64,000 bases of DNA, taken from the NCBI GenBank assembly GCA_002286855.1, contig NRSV01000022.1, positions 62,001 to 126,000 of the forward strand. The letters run 5' to 3'. This DNA comes from Bipolaris cookei (lineage: Eukaryota > Ascomycota > Dothideomycetes > Pleosporales > Pleosporaceae). The notes under the pieces were generated by a model, which had not been told where the DNA came from, ran no database searches, and worked only from the letters and a program-made list of their open reading frames with translations. The first letter of the stretch is position 1. Each line of letters starts with the position of its first letter. This document shows, piece after piece, positions 22,531-34,548 of this stretch. Made by a program: the position numbers and the translations under genes.

Positions 22531-24350
22531 AGGCGCCGAGTGACACCTCAGGCGTTCCATACACTCGTCAATTCATCTAGAACACTGGCTGACTCGTTGG
22601 CTAATTCTCCTTCTATGCGCTATGAAACGTTGTACCAAGGACGGCAGGGACCTGTCGCCTTTTGCGGGCGGATACCGGAGCAATTGAGCATGATACCACC
22701 CTACCGGTCTTGTGCGACCATCCAGTCGTCCGACTTCTGACCCTTGGCGTTCTGACACTCTGCTTGCGCCGAACGTTACTCGCAGCTGCGCAAGTCGCCA
22801 AGAGACGCTCAACGAGCTGCGCAACCTAGTCTGGCGAGGCCGAGTGTCGAGGCTGATGGTAAAGGTAGAGCATGTGGAACACTGGAAGCTGCAAAGTCAA
22901 GCAAGAGCCTCCAGCCCCATGGACACGAGAGCGGTGACTGACACGCGCATCTCATCGTCGAAGACGCCATGGAAGCCTTGAGTGATCATGGAGGAATTAG
23001 CGGCCGATACCATTCTCGAATTTGCTTAATGTGTCGCGTGGAGGCGGAAGCCTCGACTTCTGGGTTCTGCGACACTGGGCCGGAGTGGTGTGTGTGGGCC
23101 GGCCACCCGCCCAATTGACCATAATGCTGCTGTCACTCCCGGGGTGGCAGGGAGATTGTTGGGAGATGACGGGATATAGCGAGAGTAAAGGGAAGCTTCG
23201 TTGTAAGTACGAGTAAGCACAAGGCAACGGAAGCGGCGCTGGACCTGGAAGTGTCTCGGGATGGTGTCCAGAGGCCATGACAATATTTGTTCATCACCAA
23301 ACGGTAAAAGGGAAAAAGGACAGCAGCCACCGAGCATTTCAGCTTGCTCCTCAGACAATGGCGAGCACATAGACACGGGCAATGACCCGAGCCGGCCATG
23401 GTCCCTGGCACTAAGTAATCCTAGTCGTTTGCCTTGACCTTGTTGAAATTATCTCACGGCGCAGGTGGATCGGTAGCGGCTCTATGGTGTCCGTGTTGCG
23501 CGAACAGACCATGCTATGCCACATGAAACCTCGACCACGAAGCCGCGTTGCGCTTCTAAAGCATTACGTGAAGCGTTCTAGCGCGAGGAGGGGCGGGGGG
23601 GGCTTCGCCCAGCAGCCATGCATGCCCCTCGCTGACACTGAGGGGTTCTGAGAGAGATAGCACGAAGCATGTGGCGCGAGGGCGCACTCCGACGAACTGA
23701 CGGTGAAGGCAAAATAGGCTGGCGCGGGAACAAGGCCGTTTACCAGACCGCGACCGACGCTATGTGCTCCAGGATATACGCGCATCCCCGATGCAAGCGG
23801 GGCATGTTAGTGGACTCTTCTAGGTGCTCTGCTGCTGACCGGGAAGGCAGGCAGAGGGGTGTTTGTGGTGGACAGTGGCGGTGGTTGTGGTGGTGGGGGG
23901 CTGGCGCAGGTCAAAGGGCATGGCTGCCATGGGCCTGTTGGCATTGTGATGGCTAGGGACAGGCGCAAAAAAGCATTCCATCATCGCGCGATGGCTTGTT
24001 TTGAGTGCGGTCGACAGCAACGAGCTGCTGCCGTCTGGTGCATGTGTGGACCAGGCTAAGAAGAGGATGTGGGTCCGGGGAACGGGACCATGGCCCGGAG
24101 GTATGGATAGAGTTCCAGGAACGAGTGAGGGCAGCCGACGATCGTCTCGAAATTACTCGCAGCCACACAGCAGCATTTCATAGTGCGAGTCTGAAGGGTG
24201 CTCCTGGCGTCATCTTGTTGGCTCCGCGAGCGAGGGGCTGCAGCCACCCCTTTTTATTTTTGTTTTTTCTAGCCGGGTGAGGTCATCATGGACCAGAGAT
24301 TGCGGCCAGCGAGGGGCAACACCCGCCTGTGTGGTGTGCATGTGTATGTA

Positions 24351-24390
24351 GGTGTGTGCAGGTGTGTGTAGGTGTGTGTAGGTGTGTGTA
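24351..24390. repeat. 10-bp minisatellite, four units
   Basis: Four uninterrupted units of GGTGTGTGTA, the first with CA at its end, preceded by looser GTGT-rich sequence from about 24330. Confidence 0.9.
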
Positions 24391-25484
24391 GTCTGTATGT
24401 AAGGTTGGGGTTCGTGCCAACATGAATGGCGCAGGCACACAGGCACGAAGAGTGAGGCGGTGAGGCTCCATGCGCTCGGCCTGCATCTGAGGAATGGCGC
24501 CCCAGCAGACTACTCACTCAAGAGGCAAAAGTCGCCTGGCCATTCTTACCGCCTCTTTGAGATGTCGAGCCACAACTGGTGGATACAGAGGGCGACTCCG
24601 CTGCCAGCGCGTGGTACGGCGAAACCACGCTCCGCAGGAGCCTCTTGCGATCAAAATCATTGGACAGGCGATTGCCATGTTGCAATTGGGTCCAGCCCGT
24701 CAACTAAGGGAGTACCCGGTGTGCAGACGCAACTGCAGATGGGCGGTATGCCTACAAGGACATGGCTTGGGGGAGGGAGGGGCTGCAGGGCGCGACAGAG
24801 CGGCAGAACGCGAGAGGGGTGCGAGGGGGAGGGGAGTGTGCGTGATGGAGAGTGGCACAGTGGGAAGGAGACTTGAGGGGAGCGGTGCAGGCGGCCATGC
24901 TCAAGGCGTGGGCAGCAGCAAATCACGGGCGCAACCTGCACGGCACACTGGCAATGGGCAGTGATAGATACAAGCAAATATAACGTGGGATGCGACCGCT
25001 GTACACCTACTTCATCAACAATTGGCGTTGGATTCGCTAGCGCTGTCATGCTGGACGTAATTATTCGGTCCCGCGAGGAGATCACAGGGGATGGCTGGGC
25101 TGGTGAGCCTGCTATTTGGCGGACTGTGCGTTGTGCCTCTCCCCCCCCCCATCTTGTGATTTTGGCTGCTGCCCCTCTTGGTCTCCTTATTCCGCCCTCG
25201 CGCCGCTCGCACCCATCTCAACCCTCACGCAGCCCGCAGCCTTCATCATTGCGCACGCAGCCCTGGGGCGCTGACGCCTGTATATCGCGCTCTGCTGCCG
25301 GCCGCTCCGGTATTGTGCTCGCATTTTTTGTTGTGTATGCAAACACGCGGGATGAACGACGAGCACAGCCACTGCACCTCGCCCATCAACACACTTTAAC
25401 GCTCGCGCGCGCCGGCCGTTCCATCATCACCTCGCATCGGCCTCGAGCTGCTGTAGTTGCCCGCTGCATCTCTGCATTGCCGTG

Positions 25485-28106
25485 ATGGCGTCCAACTCGT
25501 CGCCCGCCGGCCGCAAGACGGGCGCGCCGGAGAAGAAGTACAAGTGCCAGTTCTGCAACCGCGCCTTCAGCCGCAGCGAACATCGCAGCCGTCATGAGCG
25601 ATCCCGTAAGTGCCCTCCCCTTGCCCAGCGTCGCCATGGGAGCTCTGCCTGGCTAGAGCGGGGTTAGCTGTTTACTGCGGCGGGACACCTTCGCGCCGTG
25701 GTCGCGCTGCGGGGAAGATTGACACTGTGTTGCTAACTGCCCCTCACCGCAGACACAAAGGAGCGCCCCTTCAAGTGCCTCAAGTGCCGCAGCACCTTTG
25801 TGCGCCGCGACCTCCTCCTCCGCCATGACCGCACCGTCCACGCAAAAGACGGCGGCGCCCCACTGCCCAGCGAGCAGAAGCGCCGCAGCACCACAAAGGC
25901 CGCCGATGCCGGGCCCTCGAAGCCCGCTCCCGTCGACAATGCCACCACCCTCGAGCGCATCCAGCACGACTCCGAGGTCATGCACGACGACGACGACCTC
26001 AATGCTGCCGCCATGCTCATGACCGACTTCCACCACAAGGCCATGGCCAGCCAGGAGCCCGAAATGATTCCTGAGCACAACGAGCCCGTCATCTCACCCA
26101 CTGGGCCCCCCATGATGGAGCCCGTCATCCCCTACACCGCACCAGGCCAGAACATGCTGCCCCAGATGCCTTGGAGAGACTCAATGGTCCCGCAGTCTGA
26201 GCCCAAGTCGTCCCCCAACACTCACTCGGCCTTTACCTCGGCTGCCGCCCTCGGCTCCCACCCTCATCAGCTGCCCCCTCTGATGGAGCGCACCATGTCG
26301 GGAAATGACAGCCTCGCGCCCACCTTCTCGGCTATGAACGGGGGCAACGGCCTCGGCACGCCCGGTGCTCTGTCGCCCTACCCCTCGATGATGGGGCCCG
26401 TTTCGCCAGTCGACTACCGCAAGTCGCCCGGCCCTAACCAAGCCTTGATGATGACCCGAGCCCCTCAATTGGACTCGGAAGAGCAGTGCGCCAGGATCTA
26501 CGAGAACATCAAGCAGTATGACAGTGAAAACGCGCTTCTCGAGACATTCCACCTTCCTAGCCTCAATACTCTCAACCGCCTGCTGAAGACTTACTTTGAT
26601 CTGTTCCACCACCATCTCCCCTTTCTGCATCCCGCCACATTCAACCCTACAGAAGTGTCGGCCCCGCTGCTCCTTGCTGTCCTGTCGATAGGTGCCCTGT
26701 ACATATTTGACCAGGACCAGGCATACATGCTGCATATCGGATCAAAGGTTCTCGTAAACCAATTTCTGCAGAATAAGGAGAACTTCAGCTCGCGCAAATG
26801 CCCCTTGTGGACCATGCAGAGCACATTGCTCAACATGATCTTTTCCAGCTGGAGCGGTGACCCAAAGGGTCTCGAATGGGCTTGTTCGATTAAGAGTCTT
26901 TTGGCCAACATGGTTGCCGGAAACCGATACGAGCTCAAGCTTCGGTCAGACGCGCGTGATGGTGCCCAGCCAAACCACGAAGAATGGGTCGTTGACGAGC
27001 AATGTCGCCGAACTTACTATGCAGTCTACATCTTCTTTGGTCTGCTCACTCTTACCTATAACCACACACCTGCTATGGGTTTCAATGAATTTGACACACT
27101 GGAACTGCCCTCCTCAGAATCCCTCTGGACTATGGAAGTTTCGGATGACGATGCCTGGCGTGAAAGCCTAAGCTCGTCCAAGATTATCACATTCCGTCAG
27201 GCGCATGACAATCTCTTCCAGGGCGAGACTGCACGCTACAGTGCCTTCGCTACGCGTGTCATGATCAACGCTCTGTTCCTCGAGGTGTGGTATCACAAGC
27301 GCAGCCCTGAAGCTCTTCAGGACGTGGTCACCGAGTACAAGCTCCGACTGGCTCTTGAGACCTGGGAGAAGTCGCTTGAGCTGTGCGAGCCCGAGACTGT
27401 TGTCGTTCAGCTGAGCGCCCCACACAAGGGCCACCCTCTGATATTCAATGCCATGGCTCTGTATAGGAACACACGCGCTCGACTAGTCGTTGACCTCAAG
27501 TCTATTCAGGAGGCTCTCCGTTATCACGACTCGTACGAAGTCGCTGCTGCCATGACCAATGCCCGTGACAAGGTCCAGCGCTCACCAGAGATGATCAAGG
27601 TCATCCAGGAGTGCTTTGACTGCATCGAAGTTGCTGCAGTGCAAGGAATCCGCTGGGTTGCACGTACTTCAGCCACCAACTGGAGCATCGAGCATCCTCT
27701 TACGGGCATGGACCTGATGGTAATTCTGACCTTGTGGCTATACCGTTTGGAACACGACGAGGAACCAGCCACCGAAGAAGAGCTAGCTATGTACAACAAG
27801 CTGCGCAACTTGTTCGATGATGACTCGGTCGATGTATACGGCGCCAAACTAAGCTCTACTGTCGCTCGCCTTTGGGGCAGTATGATTGACGAAGTTGTTG
27901 TTTGGGGGTATGTTGATCTCTCCATTGCTCTGAGAAACTTGTCACTAACTCTACATAGCATCACCAAGCTCATGGGCGAGGCCTTCAAGCTCCACTCACA
28001 AGCCCTTGTCGGCTACGAGGACGCCATGTCTTCTCGCTCTGGATCCGCTACACCGTCCATGGCGGCTGGTGGTGTCCAAGTCCTCGAGATGCAGATGGCC
28101 TACTAG
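25485..28106 (+). CDS. C2H2 zinc-finger transcription factor with fungal_trans domain
   Basis: Three exons: 25485-25605, 25753-27907, 27959-28106, giving 807 residues. Two tandem C2H2 fingers lie at residues 19-70. Finger 1 uses Cys21, Cys24, His37 and His41; finger 2 uses Cys49, Cys52, His65 and His70, with the linker TKERPF between. Intron 1 interrupts finger 1 just before His41. The region to about 270 is Pro/Met-rich and disordered. From about 300 comes the fungal_trans (regulatory middle homology) domain, with LLKTYFDLFHHHLPFLHPATF and later PLLLAVLSIGALY. This architecture is that of Adr1/AmdX/Klf1-type regulators of metabolism or development; no target can be read here. The last intron is exactly 51 nt, in frame and stop-free, so retention would insert 17 residues. 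Confidence 0.9.
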
Positions 28107-28973
28107 GGTCGTGCGATCGACCTCTAGCACTCTACTCACGATCTGTTTTTGATTTTTTGTCCATTTCTCTATTTATCTGTCACTGGGATTCTTATTTTTG
28201 TCTTGCTACAGTCACCTCCTTGCATCTGGGAGCATGTCATGGAGTTTGGGCGTGCTGAGCATTATTACTCTATTCCTTATCTCTTTTCACTTTCTCAAGG
28301 TTGGGGTAATACGGCGTACAGAGGCAGTCGTCCAGATTGCTACACACTTGAGCATGCGCTCTACTTGTTTGGCGTCCTTTTAATATCTTTCCCTCGCTCA
28401 TACCCATCGGCATTTCTGGACTAATGGAGGCTGGCCCTAGGCGTGTCATCGCTCTGCTTCGTTCCTGCTGCCTGTATTGCCTCTGCATTTCTGCTAATAC
28501 CGTTTGTTTCCTGTCATTTTTTTGCAGTTTTTTCAATTCGTTATGGAGCTTTGGGGGTTCGATGTGCATATACCATAGTATTTCATGAAGCGCCTTTACT
28601 TGGCGGCGGAGGGCAGGATGGAAGTAGTAGATTGACCATGCCGAAGTGTGGGTAGATTATGATTTCGAATATTATTGTATGAACACGTTTTTGCATGAGC
28701 ATGTTGCGATTAAATACAGGCAGCCTGTGAAGCCCATTGGGTCTCAGTGTTGCCGACCACAATCCGATGTTGAGTGAAGCCACTAATCGATAATGGCGAC
28801 CCACGGACCACCATGCATAACTAGCGCGAAGAGCTCCAATTGAACTTTTCCAAAAATTTCGAGGCCCAGCTACACCAGCCTGTCTGCTTGCAGTTCCACG
28901 CATTGTTCGCCATATTCATATACCCCTCTACCTTGTCGTTCTAGCCCTGAAAACACAGTCGCATACAGTCACA
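28107..28973. other. Intergenic, tandem genes
   Basis: About 870 bp holding a T-rich probable 3' UTR of the upstream regulator gene and the promoter of the following NHP2 gene. No gene seen. Confidence 0.65.
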
Positions 28974-29710
28974 ATGTCAAAAGATATCGAGGAGAAGAAG
29001 CTGAAGAAGGAGAAGAAGGAGAAGAAGGAAAAGCGCGCCGAGAAGGATGGCGTAACCAAGAGCAAGAAGGACAAGAAGGACAAGAAGATCAAGGGCGATG
29101 TCGAGATGACCGACGCGCTAGAGGCAGAACTTGAGAAGGAACCTGAGGTATCCATGGTCAATGTCGTAGACGGCGCATCCGGCGACGACGAGTCTCGCGG
29201 CGCCCTTGTTCCCTTTGCATTCCCGCTAGCCGACAACGACAAGGAAGTCAAGAAGATTCTCAAAACTGTCAAGAAATGTACGTCACATTCCAAACGCGCT
29301 CACACAATCACATTTTGACTAACCTTTTCTCCCCAACAGCCGCCAAGTCCAAGACCCTCCGCCGCGGTGTCAAAGAAGTCGTCAAGGCGCTGCGCAAATC
29401 CGCCGCCGCAGGCGCTGCTTCTACCCTCAGTGACCCCACCGCTATTGTCGTCATCGCTGCCGACATCTCGCCCATGGACGTCATTGCGCACATCCCCGTC
29501 CTCTGCGAAGACCACAACGTGCCCTACATCTACATCAAGAGCCGCGCACAACTCGGCGAGGCTAGCGCTACAAAGCGACCTACCAGCGTCGTCATGATTG
29601 GCAAGGACAAGCTTGGCAAGAAGGCGGGAGAGGGCGACGACGAGTTTGCCGAGGCGTATGCCGAGCTTGTCAAGGTTGTGGCTAAGGCTAGTAAGACTGT
29701 GAGGAAGTAA
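28974..29710 (+). CDS. NHP2: H/ACA snoRNP protein Nhp2 (L7Ae family)
   Basis: Two exons: 28974-29277 and 29340-29710, giving 224 residues. The donor GTACGT and acceptor AACAG leave phase 1. The N-terminus is a long Lys/Glu-rich extension (KKEKKEKKEKRAEKDG). The L7Ae fold begins at about residue 102: TLRRGVKEVVKALRKS, then AIVVIAADISPMDVIAHIPV, then NVPYIYIKSRAQLGEA, which together are the RNA-binding kink-turn signature. Nhp2 is part of box H/ACA particles that guide rRNA pseudouridylation, together with Cbf5, Nop10 and Gar1, in the nucleolus. The length is above the yeast size because of the N-terminal extension, common in Pezizomycotina. The ATG follows a short leader (CAGTCACA). Confidence 0.93.
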
Positions 29711-32210
29711 AATGGCGTAGGATATATGTGTAAGAGGGCTAGAAGAAGTCGTCTTTTTTGGCGGTTCGTGAATGTCTCGAATGTCGAATGTCACTCTATT
29801 GAACACGAAAAAAAGAAGAAAACCGGGGGGGGGACATGGACGAGGAGTCTGGCGTTGTTTTTTTCGCGTTTCCCCCGATGCGGAAACTTGGGTTTAGCTT
29901 ATAGCTAGTACTGTATACTGATTTGCACGTCAATTGGTATACTCGGATGCTTTTGACTGCGAAAGGAGGAACAGAGGTAGTTTTTTGTTTTGTTTTCAAT
30001 ACATCTTATATACCATTTAAAATCTCTCTTAATCACTGCTCCCTCAGCTTTTTTTTTACTCTCTTTTTAGTCTCTTGTGTTATTTGTGTACCGTTTGCTA
30101 CCGTCACGCTTCCACCCCTTCTTCTCGCAGCTTTTTTTTGTTTGGGGAGGGGGGAGGGGGCTGTTTCTTCTTTGAACTCGCTCTCTCTGGTACTGACATG
30201 TGTTATTGTTTTATATCGTCTCTCAATTTCCCAACCCACCGTTTCAGATCGGTACTTTTGTTTCGCGGCCACGTGTTCGAGGGTTATGGTACACTTTCAT
30301 CTAGACTGGATTTGAATGTGGCAGCTACATCGGTGAGTATGTGCATGTAATCTAAATGGTGTTTTTTTTAAAAAATATATATATATCTTTTTTCTCAGCT
30401 ACTCGTGCTAACATATTCATTTCTGTTTTTGTTTTTGTTTTTGGTGGGTTGACGTGGTATTTCATGATGTGTGGTTGGGTATGGCTGCTTAAAAGGTGGT
30501 AGTTACGATTATGTATAATGTGCGTGCTTTTTTTGGTACGTGTTGCCTATGCTTTTTTTTGTATGTGTCATGTGTATTGAGATCGAGAGAGAATATCCTG
30601 GGTAGGAGTCTTGTTGGTGTAGTGGTGGGTGAGTGGAGTGAGAATGCGTGGCTGCATTTTGTTAAATGCAAGTTGCCACATTGAGGAAATGCGTCAGATC
30701 GCGTACTGGATGGAGTTTTGTACTGGGCATTGAACTTGTCGTTGTCTTTGCACTTTCTCGGAGGGGTACTAAAGCAAAAATTGAGGGTCGTCGTTTGTTT
30801 GATCAAGAGGGGCATATATGTTCGTTTTTATGTCTCTAGCGCTCCGTATAATTCCTTAGCAGATGCTCCCTTAGCCAACTTAGTACTCACTCTTGTTTTG
30901 GATTTTGTTCTGTTTTGCCTGTGTTCTCGGGTGCTTCGGGTTCGCCTTGGATAACCCTTGTGCTTTTGTTCTTGTTGTGGGATTATATTCCAGACCTCGA
31001 GCTGATATTACAGACTTCAGACCAAATCATGAACTAGCAGTACACCTCGTACAACTCGATAACCTCAAAATTTAACAAGATGGATTTAAAAGTAAATCTA
31101 GCACTGGAGAAGATAGAAGAACTATTTTGAACCCATCATGTGTACGGTAAATGATCCAGCCGACGGAAATTTAAGAAGTAAGTGGTCTTGGACAATGAGC
31201 TACCTCTTTCTACTTCTTATGAAGTCACCACCAACATTACAACCTAAAAGCACTGACAACTATACAATACCAGCTTTGCTTGTTCACTCAGTCACAGTTC
31301 ACCACTGCCCTGATACTGGTTAGAAGAATTGATTCACCTGACCAATACCTCTCTCTCTCCACAAATTACTCTATAAGCTGACACCAAATCTTTTCGGATA
31401 TGACTATCCCTCGTGCTAGATTGGGCTTATATCCAGAGCCAGGACATCTCAGTGATACCACCCGGTTCACAACATGACCTACGGCGTCGAATCTTATTCG
31501 GAGCGATCGAACATTGCGGGTGTGTAGCAGCGGTCAAATATAGCGTATATCGGCCCAGCGAGACAACCATTGGCCTTATTGGATGGTACGTAACTTTTGC
31601 CTTTCGGTAGAATCAAGAGGCTATCTAGACTCACCCATCATAATCCTGTCTTACGGACATGGGGTGTGTTGCTTGCATGTAATTGAATACTTTGTGGCAC
31701 TTGATTTTGTCATAATGGGGTGGTGGAACAGTTTAGTTATACTCTGAATATATTTAAAACAATTTTATTCTTGGAATGTAACCGCTATCTAACTCCTTTG
31801 ACTTGACGCCCGAAGTAGCTTGCTATTATATCTAATGAGGTATTTGTTTCACCAATATGTATCATGCCTACCTTCACAATAATCTGTTATATGTGAGCCA
31901 TGAATTAGAGTTAAGAGCATTTGGGATAAGGTTCAAAGAAACAGTATGGTGATGAAAGATGATACTCTTATGTCATTCTGCCTCAGCCTTCTCATATTCA
32001 CTAGAACTTTTTGATTTATTGACTCACGTACCACTCACTGTTCCTTGAATAGCTCTAATACTTTAGTATAAATACTTGATTTCATCGCGCTGAAATTACG
32101 AGTACTCTGTGTCACATTCTGAAACCTCAAGTCACTCTCTACTCTCCATCTTCCAACGCTATCCACCCGTTGTTACTTTGAAGCTTCACTATTCACAACC
32201 TATCCCCGAC
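29711..32210. other. Gene-poor, partly AT-rich stretch
   Basis: About 2.5 kb. The first part (to about 30950) is T-rich with T-runs and GTTTTT repeats. From about 30960 onward the sequence is visibly AT-rich with frequent TA and many stops in all frames, which is compatible with old, mutated repeat DNA. No terminal repeat or transposase motif was found. Confidence 0.5.
32067..32074 (+). promoter_or_regulatory. TATA-like box before a candidate secreted-protein gene
   Basis: TATAAATA lies about 140 nt before the ATG at 32211. A C/T-rich stretch (about 32130-32210), like a fungal 5' leader, lies between them. Confidence 0.4.
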
Positions 32211-32420
32211 ATGCAGTTTCTTGAGCTCGACCTGCTTGTAAAGCTCGTAGTTTTGTTCCCAGAATTTATAAATCCAGCACTGGTAACTTGTCAAGATAAT
32301 GCTGTCTGTTTTGTGGGATCTACTGCGCCGTGCTCATGCTATTATCAAAACGTACTCCATGGTGGAAATAGCGATGGTACTGGTGTAGGTACTGATGACG
32401 TATTAGATGAGGAAACTTAG
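32211..32420 (+). CDS. Candidate small secreted cysteine-containing protein
   Basis: A 69-residue single-exon frame. The frame extends upstream, but the ATG at 32211 puts a hydrophobic segment first: MQFLELDLLVKLVVLFPEFI, a weak signal peptide with Glu and Asp near the start. The mature part has four cysteines (residues 27, 33, 41, 43; spacing C-x5-C-x7-C-x-C) and a Gly/Asp-rich, acidic tail. A TATA-like box and C/T-rich leader precede it. It sits in an AT-rich, gene-poor stretch, a setting often seen for effector genes of plant-pathogenic fungi. No homologue is recognised. It could also be a chance frame; support is compositional. Confidence 0.35.
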   Translation: MQFLELDLLVKLVVLFPEFINPALVTCQDNAVCFVGSTAPCSCYYQNVLHGGNSDGTGVGTDDVLDEET

Positions 32421-32718
32421 GTGATGTGATTTGAATTCTAGTTGTGTGCGTTCAAATTGGCCGAAACATGACGAAGGCGATTGTACCCTATCAACATTGA
32501 TTATTACTAGTAATCTTATATGGCTATTACCTAAATTGATAGTATCTGTTGGCGCATAGCGTATTAGATTGTTTTTCTTAGAAAATAATGGCAGGCTACA
32601 CCCTAGCTTACTAGAATTGGGTATTAAATACAAAAGACTTTGTAGTTAGAGTAAAGATTCGAACGCTGATGTGGTTATAAACTCTGCTCAACTACTCAAG
32701 TGAACGCGGTATGTTTCC

Positions 32719-34213
32719 TTACTTCTCTACTATCTCCCATACTGTTATATCCTGAAACAGACTCTCCAGATGCATCGGCCGCGTGATCTCCCACTCTGCC
32801 GCCATCCCTGGTCCCTCACCCCTCCCCAAACCCTCAAACACACTCTTTGCCGCCTCCTCGCCACCCTCAGATTCAAACACTTGCACAATACTCTCCGCAC
32901 CACGAACGGTCATCTTAGCCATATCGTCATCTCCACGCTCAACCTCCCTTCCGATAGCTGCAATAACCCTCCTCACAATCTCACCAACCCACCATCCCTG
33001 CGGCACCAAATCCGCAAGCGCAAACCACCATGCTGTAAGCACCAGAGCGCGAGGTTCGTGTTGCCGTACGAGATGAAGGAAGTCTGGCATGAGGAAGGAT
33101 GGGAAGACAGAGATACGGGTGCCAAAGTCTTTGGTGAGGTGATAGTAATACAGTGAGAGGAAAATTGGGGATAGAGCTTGAAAAGCTGGCAGAAGCGTAG
33201 CGACATATGACCCAGACTCATCTTGTAAAGACACGGTACTTTCAAAGAGCGATGTGAGAAGAGGTGGCAGGAAGAGACTATTCTGTTGCGGAAGGTGAGA
33301 GGATGTGTATGTTGGTGGCGGATTAGGAGTTACGGGTGTTGTGCCCAAGGGGCCAGTGGATACATGAGTAGCTGTGTGAATAATATGTGGTGACGGCAGT
33401 ATACGTGACTCTCGTCGCACCAGTGGATACAGAGACAACTTCTCTATACCATGATCCCAGCGCAGAGAAGCTAGAACGCGCAGGCCCTCACTGAGTTTCA
33501 GTAGCGAGAATATCCAGTCTAGGTACTCATGATCGGTGTAGGAGGGTAATGGCAGGACTAGGGAAAGCAAAAATGTTCCTGTTGCGAGCACAGCTTCGTA
33601 GTTCTCCGGAGTGATGCGTTGGAGTGCGGTTTTGTAGGACTCGAAAGTTTTTTGTCTGTATACCAGGGCTTGTTTCTCTACTTTTTTGCTTGGGCTCTGT
33701 ATATTACTTTGTGTGGCTGCGATGCTCAGCAGCGAGTAGAGTAGGAAGGTATGCGAGATGCCCATTTTAGGAATGACGTCTTTGTGTAAGCTCTTGACCA
33801 CCGGATCATCCCACATTACAAACCGTTTCCAGACATGGGTTTTATAGTATTGCAGTAGGTAGTGATCGAGTGAGGTAAATATACCTATCGATGTGTTGGA
33901 TATAGGAACGAGGGATTGAGAGGAAGAGATGCAGAAATCAACCTCGTTACTTAGGGACTGTGGTGAAGCCTCGTGACTGGATAAAGATTCCGGTGTTATC
34001 GATGAGAACTTCTGAAGATATTCGCAATCGAACTTTCTCTGGTTGCAGTAACGACATTTTGGCCGCGTCTCATCGCACTACATCGGGTTATTCGCAGTCT
34101 TTAACGAGAACCATTAATCGAACCTTGACTTTCTTCCTTTTACACGTTAAGCACCCACCTCTCGACTTGCAATGTGGCTGCTTGCTCACAAAGCCGGGGC
34201 TTCGACGCGCCAT
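32719..34213 (-). CDS. Zn2Cys6 fungal transcription factor
   Basis: Two exons: 34124-34213 and 32719-34077, giving 482 residues. The 46-nt intron splits the zinc cluster: exon 1 ends GGCLTCKRKKVK and exon 2 opens CDETRPKCRYCNQRKFDCEY. Cysteines 21, 24, 31, 38, 41 and 48 have the canonical C-x2-C-x6-C-x6-C-x2-C-x6-C spacing that binds two Zn ions. Intron phase is 0; the TAG acceptor would be read as a stop if unspliced. The C-terminal part has the general features of the fungal TF middle region (FTSLDHYLLQYYKTHVWKRF and a YLDWIFSLLKLSEGLRVLAS segment), similar to UPC2-type and other zinc-cluster regulators. Its target is unknown. It lies 335 bp downstream of an RTA1-type gene on the same strand. 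Confidence 0.85.
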
Positions 34214-34548
34214 TGAATTTACGTTAGTATTGCTTGGTAGAATTTATGTTTCTGTATGAGGCTGGTTGGAGCCATGTGATGTGTAAGGCGCCCAGCTGCT
34301 GTGATCTATCCTTATAGTCATCTACGTCATCCAAAATGTAAGACTGGGTGTGATTGGGGCACTTTTTGCAGAGCACAACCAATGTGATGATAGTGGCTGA
34401 AGGTTAATTCCATTTGAGAGTATACCGTCTCCATTCTGGATTCGGCTTTTTTTGGTGTACAACCATATTTGAACTATAAATGAATAGAAGCAAAATACTA
34501 GCGGTGATACAGGTAGAAACAACCAAAATGCCAAAAAAGAGTCCATGT
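34214..34548. other. Short spacer between tandem minus-strand genes
   Basis: About 335 bp, A/T-rich. It must hold the 3' end of the RTA1-type gene and the promoter of the zinc-cluster regulator. Confidence 0.6.

Larger units (their letters stand above)
21600..25484. other. 3.9-kb non-coding region between divergent genes
   Basis: No gene supported in this stretch between the Ras GEF and the C2H2 regulator, which diverge from it. It contains imperfect TATG-rich repeats (22443-22530) and a G/T minisatellite (24351-24390). Open frames up to 174 codons occur, but none has domain-like content. Part is likely promoter and 5' UTR for both genes; an unrecognised non-coding RNA is possible. Confidence 0.6.
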
